Shown: piece after piece, positions 48,367 through 58,600 of the stretch | Layout: every line of letters starts with the position of its first letter | How positions within the stretch are numbered: position 1 is the first letter of the stretch | Assembly (NCBI RefSeq): GCF_007655135.1 | Contig: NW_022204114.1 | Coordinates: 1 to 64,000 of the forward strand | Origin: Punica granatum | Lineage: Eukaryota; Streptophyta; Magnoliopsida; Myrtales; Lythraceae | Reading direction: 5' to 3' | DNA: 64,000 nucleotides | Position numbers and translations under genes: made by a program | The notes under the pieces: generated by a model | The model's database searches: none | What the model was told of the DNA's origin: nothing | What the model saw: the letters and a program-made list of their open reading frames with translations, nothing else

Positions 48367-48602
48367 CTTCGGGTCAGTCCCGACTACTTTTCCTGCATTG
48401 GGGTCAGTCCCCTTCGGGTCAGTCCCGACTACTTTTCCTGCATTGGGGTCAGTCCCTTCGGGTTAGTCCCGATTACTTTCGTGCATATTGCAAACCCCTT
48501 CGGGTCAGTCCCGATTACTTTTCCTGCATTGGGTCAGTCCCCTTCGGGTCAGTCCCGATTACTTTTCTTGCATTGGGGTCAGTCCCCGTCGGGTCAGTCC
48601 CG
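48366..48602 (+). repeat. 44-bp tandem repeat x6, related to the other half of the satellite
   Basis: CGGGTCAG (once GGGTTAG) starts at 48,370, 48,415, 48,459, 48,501, 48,545 and 48,590. The unit contains AGTCCCGATTACTTTTCCTG, parallel to the satellite GGGTCAGCTATCCCG and GATTACTTTCCTGCA blocks. One unit (48,459-48,495) runs ATTACTTTCGTGCATATTGC and so links this repeat to the start of the 94-bp repeat. Confidence 0.93.
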
Positions 48603-48805
48603 ACTTTAATTGCCTGTTTCACAGCTTTGTTCCGAACTCTACATGTTTATTGTGACATCTCACCATATTCCCTCTTATTAGGTACAACATCCTACATATC
48701 CAAAACAAAAAGGAGAGGGCCATATAGGAAATTCCATTTTGATCATTGCTATCAAACTGGGGTGCTTTTGAAATCTTTGATTGCATCCTCTACTCGAGCA
48801 AGCAG
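48603..48805 (+). other. 3' end of internal region, nothing recognised
   Basis: About 200 bp between the last minisatellite and the polypurine tract. No feature seen. Confidence 0.4.
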
Positions 48806-48807
48806 TC

Positions 48808-48820
48808 AAAGAGGGGCAAG
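48808..48820 (+). promoter_or_regulatory. Polypurine tract
   Basis: AAAGAGGGGCAAG lies directly before the right LTR TGTCAG (one C between). Its place and purine bias fit the plus-strand primer; the single C makes it imperfect. Confidence 0.75.
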
Positions 48821-50446
48821 CTGTCAGCACCCCATTTTGGCTCACCATTCCAAACAATGATATTAGCAATGACCCAAGCCACGACTTGAGCAGAATACAG
48901 AAAACGGCTCGGCAGAGCAAGAAATCACTATTCATCCTCAAGTTGGCAAAATTGAGCAAATGGCCCATGGACATGACAGAAGGACTCTAGGGGTCACCAA
49001 AGGGGAACAGAGCGACCAAAGAACTCAACAATGTCCAAAACCCGGCGTTTTCAGTGTATTACACGGACGGCACTATTTTCCGATAGTTCGCTCGGTCCGT
49101 CGGAAGATAGTGAATATTGGACTCCAAAAATCCACACCAGTGCCAAATAGATGAAAAGTGTCCCCAAAGGCATTTTGCAATCATCTGCTCTATACAGAAC
49201 AACTTTCTGTATACAGACAACTTTTCAGTGGAAGTCCAAAAATGCCGGTTTCCTGGAGAAAAGTTAATTCCAAATATCAGACGCGGCCATGCCCCATCAA
49301 CACACAGAGTATGAACAACGCTTCAGATTGTCTTTTGGAAGTCACCAGACACTTCAAATGACTTCCGAACGACAAAACAAGCATACCCCTCTTCAGAAGA
49401 GCATAGCCGGAGAAGGTCTGATGGAATTACGGCAAACGAAGTTCTAACCGCATTGCCCAGAAAACTCTAGCAGACATCACAATTGGGCAAAACAAACAGC
49501 AAAACCCCTCGCGGTTTCCCGAGTAAACCTCCGAAGAGCGGAAATGACCATTTTTAGTGGAAATCCATATCTGGAGGTCCTCTTTGGGGAAATTTGACGC
49601 CGAATGCTTACGTTACACAATGCTAGCCTTCTTAAGGCTCAATGTGGAGTCGTCGGAATAATTCACACAACTCATCTAGATCTCTCAAACAGTGCTTTAG
49701 AGGTCTCAGATACACTTTTCAAGTCCTTGGAGGTTTGATCTCGACAAACAGAGATTACAGTAATCTCCGGAGTGCCCAAGCAACTCAGAAATCATCCTGA
49801 GAAATCCAGTTTCGACCTCCTAGGACGTCTCCGGCCCCACGTTAGCATTACCGGCTTAAGGGATAATTGTTCACGTTGTCTGACAATTTATGTCAAAATG
49901 ACCAACGTGAGATGCGGACACAAGATATGCTGTCAGAAGCGGACAACTTCGCCCTGGTCACTTGCAATGAGCAAAACCGGATTCCGAGCCTCGCACACAT
50001 CCGGGACATTTCTCCATGAAAAATGTCAATCTCGGGCTCATTAACTCCGTTTTCTCGCGTATATCGACAATTCGACGTTCAATTCGAACCACGAACTTCG
50101 AATGCGCGACCAATCGAGACCCGAACTTTGGCCCGAACTTACCTCGCGACCCGTGGGACCCACGGCCAACTCATTGCCGCCTCACCCATGCCCATTGCCC
50201 TCCATGTCTCTTGTCATCTTCTTCTTCAAGCCAAGAAGACAACTTGCATTTGTCTTCCTTTTGCAAAATATCTAAGTGTTTCAATTCAACACTCCAACTT
50301 CCCATCCAAGCCATCAATGCTCTTATCTCTTCTCCATTAATGCAATGGATGAGGATTGAGCTTGATATTTCCTTAAGAAATTCGGATTCCACTAATCCAT
50401 GGCCCTAATTGCACTTTTCTTCACTAATCTTGCATTTAAGCTTTTC

Positions 50447-50452
50447 TATATA
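50447..50452 (+). promoter_or_regulatory. Putative TATA box of the right LTR
   Basis: Same TATATA motif and context as in the left LTR. If active in this copy it would transcribe the rest of the LTR and run into the right satellite array, producing satellite-containing read-through RNA. Confidence 0.5.
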
Positions 50453-50998
50453 TTGTCCAAATGTCATTAACTTAAGGGGACACCTTAAAAACACTCTCTC
50501 TCTAGCATTTCTCACTCTTCAAAAGCTCTCAAACTCCATAGCAAACCGCAGCAAGCTTCAGCCATTTCCAGCAAGCAAAACCAAGCAAAACCGGGCAAAG
50601 TCTTAAGTCGGAATCATCCCGGCTTGAATCCAAACTTTACCAAACTTCATCCCACATGTTTTCGAGCCCCTCTATCCATTTCTGAACTTAGATTTTATGT
50701 TTGAAGCCTCTAAGCCATAGAACCAGCCTTGAACAAAATCTGGACAGATTTGGTCCTTCTCGGGTAAAAAAATGTCAAACCGGGTTTCAAGCCTTTCCAA
50801 GTCGGTTTGAGCTACCAAAACCCATCAAACACCTCCCCACACAACCCTAGGGTGTCAAGAAGTCAAGCATCCAAGAAAAACCCGTCGGTTTAACCCCAGG
50901 AAGAAGAAACAGCGCCGACTGCCCAGTCGGGTCGAAATTTCTGACCGTTTGTGCGGTTTTCTTGCAGATCGGGTCGATCCGAGACTCTTTTCGGAAAA

Positions 50999-51670
50999 CG
51001 ACCACCACAGCCACCTCCGGGGGTCAGTTAGGAGTCAGGAGCCACTGACCTTGCCTCAAAAATTCCATCGGGAGCCTCCGTGGCGACGTCCGACCCGACT
51101 GGTGCCAGACGGGTCCGAATTTCCAGACGTACTCTGTTTTCCGTGATCTTTGCAGGGCTGTACGGGTCGACCCGATAACTCTGGGACCAAACGACCACCA
51201 CAGTCACCTCCGGGGTCAGTTAGGAGTCAGGAGCCACTGACCTTGCCTCAAATTCCATCGGGAGCCTCCGTGGCGACGTCCGACCCGACTGGTGCCAGAC
51301 GGGTCCGAATTTCCAGACGTACTCTGTTTTCCTGATTTTTGCCGGGCTGTAGGTCGACCCGATACTCTGGGACCAAACGACCACCACAGCACCTCCGGGG
51401 GTCAGTTAGGAGTCAGGAGCCACTGACCTTGCCTCAAAATTCCATCGGGAGCCTCCGTGGCGACGTGCGACCCGACTGGTGCCAGACGGGTCCGATTCAG
51501 ACGTACTCTGTTTTCCGTGAATCTTGCCGGGCTGTACGGGTCGACCCGATAACTCTGGACCAAACGACCACCACAGTCACCTCCGGGGGTCAGTTAGGAG
51601 TCAGGAGCCACTGACCTTGCCTCAAAATTCCATCGGGAGCCTCCGTGGCGACGTCCGACCCGATTGTGCC
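50999..51670 (+). repeat. 191-bp tandem repeat in right LTR, four starts
   Basis: Units start at 50,999, 51,192, 51,378 and 51,565 (intervals 193, 186 and 187 bp), so there is one more start than in the left LTR. The extra unit and short deletions show that copy number in this repeat changed after or during the last insertion. Confidence 0.92.
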
Positions 51671-51821
51671 AGTCGGGCTGTCCAATATTTCGCCGGGTCT
51701 GTTTGATGCCATTCGGGTCTGTTCAACGGAAAACAGCTCAAAACCGACCCATCAACGGTCCAACCCGACTCTTGAAGGTCACATCCCGCATCTCGGGACT
51801 AGTTGGAGCTCTCGGGTGACC

Positions 51822-52810
51822 AGCGTCCGTCACCGAGCGTCACCGAGCGTAGCCAGCGCCCGTCACCGAGCGTCACCGAGCGCAACCCTCGAGCGCACAG
51901 CGTCCGTCACCGAGCGTCACCGAGCGCAACCCTCGGGCGTCACCAACGCCCGTCACCCGCGCATCCCTGGCTCGTCACCGCGCACCCGCACCCATCACCA
52001 GCACACCCGGCCCCGTCACCCGCGCACGCCCGTGCTCGTCATCCAGCGCCACCCGCGCCCATCACCAGCACACCCGCCCCCGTCACCCGCGCACGCCCGT
52101 GCTCGTCATCCAGCGCCACCCGCGCCCATCACCAGCACCCCCGCGCCCGTCACCCGCGCACGCCCGTGCTCGTCATCCAGCGCCACCCGCGCCCATCACC
52201 AGCACACCGCGCCCGTCACCCGCGCACGCCCGTGCTCGTCATCCAGCGCCACCCGCGCCCATCACCAGCACACCCGCGCCGTCACCCGCGCACGCCCTGC
52301 TCGTCATCCAGCGCCACCCGCGCCCATCACCAGCACACCCGCGCCCGCCCGTCACCCGGCACGCCCGTGCTCGTCATCCAGCGCACCACCCGCGCCCATC
52401 CCCAGCACACCCACACCGGCGCCCGTCACACGCGCACGCCCGTGCTCGTCATCCAGGCACCCGCGCCCATCACCAGCACACCCGTTGCCCGTCACCCGCG
52501 CACCCCGGTGCTCGTCATCTAGCGCCACCCGCGCCCATCACCAGCACACCCTGCCGGTCACCCGCGCACGCCGTGCTCGTCATCCAGCGCCACCCGCGCC
52601 CTTCACCAGCACACCCGTGCCCGCCACCCGCGCACCCCGTGCCATCATCCAGCGCCACAGCGCCCTTCACCAGCCACCGTGCCCATCACCCGCGCACGCC
52701 CGCGCCCGTCACCAGCGCACGCCCCCGCGCCCGTCACCAGCGCACGCCCGCGCCCGTCAACAGCGCACGCCGCGCCCGCATCCGCGCACGCCCGCGCCCG
52801 TCACCCCCGC
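51822..52810 (+). repeat. GC-rich 67-bp minisatellite in right LTR, about 11 copies
   Basis: Same unit as in the left LTR, contracted to about 11 copies and carrying many one- to three-base deletions. The frames are again open, up to 437 codons (51,645-52,958), with the same low-complexity composition; not considered a gene. Confidence 0.9.
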
Positions 52811-54827
52811 GCACGTCCTTGCCCAACACCAGCGCTTGTCAGTGCCCACCAACGCCCGTGCACGTCCACCTTTGCGCCCGAATACCCTTTTAAGGGTTCC
52901 ACCGAGTCACCCGACTCTCAAACACTTCCCCGACTCTTTCCTCGTATTCCGAGGCTAGGTAAAACACTTCTGACTTAGAGGAGTTAGGACTTTTTATATT
53001 TTTGCATGGCTATGGAGTATTATGGTGTTTCATGCATGTTTCATTTGCAAGATTTAATTTTTATGCAATTTTATGTTATATTATGCACGTACACTATCTT
53101 AGGACTTGCTACCATGTCGGAAAGGGGCTTGGATCATCATAAAGAAGACTATCCCGACCCTATTATGGCACATTAAGTCTCGGCCAATTCTCTAAAGGAG
53201 AGGGTTGAGATTTAAATTGCTCTTTTCGGGTTAAGATCGGTCTCCTTAGCCTATTCAAGTTAATTTCCGAGTTTGTTTATCATTATTGCATGCATGAAGC
53301 CGGTGTTATGTTATCCTTTTCCTTAATTAACACGTTTGTGAATGTTTGTATGTTTGAATGAGCTAAACAAATCGTGATAACGCCGGCTTTTGTTAAAAAA
53401 GGGTGCTATTTATCACGGTTGATGTTTGAGCATGCGAGAAATAATTAAACCACGATTAGGAAATCATTCGTGACTCGGATAGAGCCATGAGAACCTTCGG
53501 CCACCCTTCACAAGATGAAGCCGAGGGCTTCTTGGCCTTCCTTGGGTCAAGAATGAGTTCCTTATCTCAAGTTTAATTTGTTGATCGGATGATGTGAAGT
53601 TTTACTTCAATGTCTTTACGATTCCATTAAAATATCATGTAAAGACTCTTTCAAACGAAGCATGCATGGATTCGAGTATCGATGACTCATTCGGGTCCAT
53701 TTGGTTATGAGGATAGTTTCGGTCATTAGACCAAATTATCCTCGATCCTTATGGAATCGTCTTGGTCGTCGAGTCGCGAATCGTTTTCACAATTAATGCA
53801 TTCGGCACAACCCTTAAGCATTAATGCCACAAACTGGTTAATCGGGACGCTCACACGATTAAACTCACTTCACACTGATAAAGTTTACCCGAATTGGACA
53901 TTAATTGATAACTCGCGTCGACGAGTCGTCAAAGGACGTTGGTGCCCTTTTCAAACTTATCAATTTCAAAACCCGAAACGCGCGGTCCGATGTAGCATGG
54001 ATGTCTGGAAAGGGCTTCTGTGTCTCAACTTGAGTTTTTACCTGATTCTAGGTAACTCAGGTCAAGATACAGAAGATCTTTCTAGATCACTTCCGGGCAG
54101 ATCGACCGGTTCTTTGGCTTTTTTTGGGTTCTTGCACAACCCTGGATGATCCAGGGAATCGGTCGACACCGGCTACAGGCCGAGGTGGCCCGCACTGCGA
54201 TCTTTCCCCTTTTTTGAAAACAATTTTCAAATAGAGGGCAAAATTGTCTTTTCACAATCCAGCGACATCCTTAGGGTTAGCATAACAGAAACACTACAGT
54301 ACGGGATAAGAACGGGCTACCTGTTCAGGTGCAGGTTCATCTGCATAGCCTTTTCTTATCTAACTGATGAGTTTCTGTTATCCTGACATAGACTCGGGTA
54401 ACTAGAACAGTTGATCCCTGTGAGAAAACCTGTGAAATGCTGATTAACCTTTCACTCGACCTAACCAAACACTAGATAATGGTTAGGAGGAATTCTAGAT
54501 TCCAAATCTAGAGTCAAAACACGAGTTTGGTTAATTCAGTGGTAATTCAGTGTCACAATACAGAACAACTGTAAAAGCGATCCACACACTTGAGATTTGA
54601 CTCTCTTTGTCAAGTTCTCAAAACAAAGCCGAATGCTAAAACGTTGGCACATGTTTGATTGTTTAGCATATGGCATTTGCTTGCAAAAACACCCCTGGGT
54701 TAATAATCTGTTAATTCACGTAAACACGACAATAACAAACACTTGTCTGTTATTAACATGTTGCGTGTTATCTTTCCGCACCTGTTTGCCATGCGGGTCG
54801 AGCCTGATCCCTAGGCCGAATAATATT

Positions 54828-54905
54828 AGGGTTCAACGCCCTAATCATCGAGCACAGGGTCCAACACCCTAATCAACAGTCACAGGGTCCAACGCCCTAT
54901 TCAGT
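54828..54905 (+). repeat. 28-bp repeat x3 (right LTR copy)
   Basis: Counterpart of the 40,083-40,160 repeat, with the same number of units. Confidence 0.85.
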
Positions 54906-55665
54906 GAGAGCGTCCATTGAATTTCAGTTCTTCGGTCTTTTCCCTAAACTCACGGTGAGTTAGAGTGGAATAATAACCGAACGCAAAACGACTGGAATTC
55001 GACCCTTTTGTAATTTGTATTTATTGTTTTGAGAGCATTGTAAGGATTCTATTTGGTGCATTTATTCTGTAAGAATTCCAGTCGGTGAGCGAACGGTCCG
55101 AGAGTCGAATTAATCGAATCGGTCTAATGCTTGCCCAGACACAAGTAAATCCAAGATCTCGCGGTTCTGGTTCACGCAGGGATTCAACCTCCATGGTTCG
55201 ATGAACTGTAATGCAAGATTGTGAACCAATTCCCTGAAATATAGATTTACTTCTCTCCCGGCTTCTCAACCGACATCGTTTGGTTCATCGAATCTCCGGT
55301 GTCAAAACGTGCGAGCCGAGTGCAGCTTAATTCACGCGGTAAATAATAAAACATGCAAGCCTAGCAAACCAGAGTACCGAAAGGGCGTGCGGGATATAGG
55401 CCCGCACGTAACATGAACCCCCGAACACGGACTTTCCGGTTCCGCACATACCAATGCCTTAACAACAAACTAGGTGTTCCATACCCCTAGACCTGGGTAA
55501 CTTATCCGCCCTCGACCTCCGGGTCGTAAAATGATAAGTGGCGACTCCTTCTCTCACGCGTGTCCGACGCGCGCCCCCGCGGGAAGGTGGACGTTCCGAC
55601 CAAGCCGCGCGATCCAAAAACGCGCAATGCGGACCCCGACGAGAGTCAACATTCGGGTCCGTACA

Positions 55666-58600
55666 CGGCTAACCCGTTCGAGTTTACTTTCTTGCATCGC
55701 AAGTTCGTCGAGCCACCTCGCTCGTGCCTCTTGCAACCTTGCCGGGTCCGCTAACCCGTGCGAGTTTACTTTCCTACACCGCAAGTTCGCCGAGCCACCA
55801 AGCTCATGCCTCTTACAACCTTGCCGGGTTTGCTAACACGTGAGAGACAACTTTCCTGCACCGCAAGTTCGCCGAGCCACCTCGCTCGTGCCTCTTCCAA
55901 CCTTGCCGGGTCTACTACCCCGTATGAGCTTACTTTCTTGCACCGCAAGTTCATAGATCCACCTTGCTCGTGCCTCTTGCAACCTTGCCGGGTCCGCTAA
56001 CCCGTGCGAGCTTACTTTCCTGCACCGCAAGTTCGCCGAGCCACGTCTCTCATGCCTCTTGCAACCTTGCCAGGTCTGCTAACCCGTGAAAGCTTACTTT
56101 CCTGCACCAGAAGTTCATTGAGCCACCGCGCTTGTGCCCCTTGCAACCTTGCCGAGTCTGCAAATTCGTGCTATTTTACTTTCCTGCCTCGCAAGTTCGC
56201 CGGGCCACCTCGCCAGTGCTTTTTGCAACCTTGTCGGGTCTGCCAACTCGGGCGAGCTTACCTTCCTGCACCGCATGTTCGCCGAGCCACCTCGCTCGTG
56301 CCTCTTGCAACCTTGCCAGGTCTGCTAACCCGAGCCAGTTCCATTTCTTGCACCGCAAGTTTGCCAAGCCACCTCGCTCGTGCCTCTTGCAACCTGCGGG
56401 GTCGGCTAACCTGTTCGAGCTTACTTTCTTGCATCGCAAGTTCGCCGAGCCAGCTCGTTCGTGCCTCTTGCAACCTTGCCGGGTCCGCTAACCCGTGCGA
56501 GCTTACTTTCCTACACCGTAAGTTCGCCGAGCCACCACGCTCATGCCTGTTGCAACCTTGCCGAGTTTGCTAACCCGTGTTAACTTACTTTCCTGCACCG
56601 CAAGTTCGCCGAGCCACCTCGCTCGTGCCTCTTCCTACCTTGCCGGGTCTACTAACTCGTACGAGCTTACTTTCCTGCACCGCAAGTTCGTAGAACCACC
56701 ACGCTCGTGCCTCTTGCAACCTTGCCAGGTCAGCTAACCAGAGCGAGTTTCATCTCTTGGACCGCAGGTTCGCCGAGCCACCTCGCTCGGGCCTCTTGCA
56801 AAGTTGCTGGGTCGGCTAACCCGTTCGAGTTTACTTTCTTGCATCGCAAGTTCGCCGAGCCACCTCGTTCGTGCCTCTTGCAACCTTGCCAGGTCCGCTA
56901 ACCCGTGCGAGCTTACTTTCCTACACCGCAAGTTCACCGTGCCACCACGCTCCTGCCTTTTGCAACCTTGCCAGGTTTGCGAACCCGTGTTACCTTACTT
57001 TTCTGCACCGCAAGTTCGCCGAGCCATCTCGCTCGTGCCTCTTGCAACTTTGCCGGGTCAACTATCCCGTGAGAGATTACATTCCTGCACCACAAGTTCG
57101 CCGAGCCACCTCGCTCGTGCCTCTTGCAACCTTGTCGGGTCTGCTAACCCGTGCGAGCTTACTTTCCTGCACCGCAAGTTCGCCTAGCCACCTCGCTCGT
57201 TCCTCTTGCAACCTTTCCAGGTCTGCTAACCCGAGCGAGTTTCATTTCTTGCAACCTTGCGAGGTCGGCTTACCCATTCGAGTTTACTTTCTTGCATTGC
57301 AAGTTCGCCGAGCCACCTCGCTCGTGCCTCTTGCAACCTTGCGGGGTCGGCTAACCCGTGCGAGTTTGCTTTCTTGCACCGCAAGTTCTTCGAACTACCT
57401 CGTTCGTGCCTCGTGCAAACTTGCCGGGTCTGCTAACCCGTGCGAGTTTACTTTCCTGCTCCGCAAGTTCTCCGAACCACCTCGCTCGTGCCCCCTGCAA
57501 CCTTGCTGGGTCTGCTAACCCGTGCGAGTTTACTTTCTTGAACCGCAAGTTCGCCGAGCCATCTCGTTCGTGCCTCTTGCAACCTTGCCCGGTCTGCTAA
57601 CCCGTGCGAGCTTACTTTCCTACACCGCAAGTTCATTGAGCCACCACGCTCGTGCCCCTTGCAACTTTGCCGAGTCTGCTAATCCGTGCGATTTTACTTT
57701 CCTGCCTCGCAAATTCGCCGAGCCACCTCGCCCGTGCTTCTTGCAACCTTGCCGAGTCTGCAAACCCGTGCGACCTTACTTTCCGTCACCGCAAGTTCGC
57801 CTAACCACCTCGCTCGTGCCTCTTGCAACCTTGCCAGGTCTGCTAACTCGAGCGAGTTTCATTTCGTGCACCGCAAGTTCGCCGAGCCACCTCGCTTGTG
57901 CCTCTTGCAACCTTGCGGGGTCGGCTAACCCGTTCGAGTTTACTTTCTTGCATCGCAAGTTCGCCGAGCCACCTCGCTCGTGCCACTTGCCACCTTGCCG
58001 AGTCCGCTAACCCGTGCGAGCTAACTTTCCTACACCGCAAGTTCGCCGAGCCACCACGCTCATGCCTTTTGCAACCTTGTCCGGTTTGCGAACCTGTGTT
58101 AGCTTAGTTTTCTGCACCGCAAATTCGTCGAGCCACCTAGCTCGTGCCTCTTGCAACCTTGCCGGGTCAGCTATTCCGTGAGAGATTACTTTCCTGCACC
58201 ACAAGTTCATTGAGCCACCACGCTCGTGCCTCTTGCAACCTTGTCGGGTCTGCTAACCCGTGCGAGTTTACATTCCTGCACTGCAAGTTCTCCGAACCAC
58301 CTCGCTCGTGCCTCCTGCAACCTTGCTAGTTCTGCTAACCCGTGCGAGTTTACTTTCTTGAACCGCAAGTTCGCCGAGCCACCTCGCTCGTGCCCCTTGC
58401 AACCTTGCCGGGTCTGCTAACACATGCGAGCTTACTTTCCTACACCGCAAGTTCGCCGAGCCACCTCGCTCGTGCCGCTTGCAACCTTGCCCGGTCTGCT
58501 AACCCGTGCGAGCTTACTTTCCTGCACCGCAAGTTCATTGAGCCACCACGCTCGTGCCCCTTGCAACCTTGCCGAGTCTGCTAATCCGTGCGATTTTACT

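Larger units (their letters stand above)
33663..55665 (+). mobile_element. LTR retrotransposon of about 22 kb, Tat/Ogre-like, non-autonomous
   Basis: Two direct long terminal repeats (33,663-40,920 and 48,822-55,665) flank an internal region of about 7.9 kb. The internal region holds a tRNA-Arg-type primer binding site, a gag-like ORF with a frameshift, at least six minisatellite families and a polypurine tract. The right LTR begins TGTCAGCACCCC and ends GTCCGTACA, giving the expected TG...CA termini. No RT, integrase, RNase H or protease motif was found in any frame, and no ORF after the gag-like one exceeds about 130 codons. The element would need enzymes supplied by a relative. LTR divergence in unique sequence is small (roughly 0.3-0.6% by eye), so insertion is recent. 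The Tat/Ogre assignment rests on the PBS, LTR terminal sequence and gag type, not on RT phylogeny. Confidence 0.93.
48822..55665 (+). repeat. Right (3') LTR, 6.84 kb, complete
   Basis: Begins TGTCAGCACCCC directly after the polypurine tract and ends GTCCGTACA, where satellite resumes with CGGCTAACCCG. It is shorter than the left LTR mainly because its 67-bp minisatellite has about 11 copies instead of about 20, although its 191-bp repeat has four starts instead of three. Many single-base deletions lie in the GC-rich part. It should supply the polyadenylation signal; I could not identify that site with confidence. Confidence 0.95.

Noticed and set aside
33663..55665. Two independent insertions of a repeated element, one at 33.7-40.9 kb and one at 48.8-55.7 kb
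   Set aside because: The PBS directly after the first copy, the polypurine tract directly before the second, and the gag-like ORF between them show that these are the two LTRs of one element.
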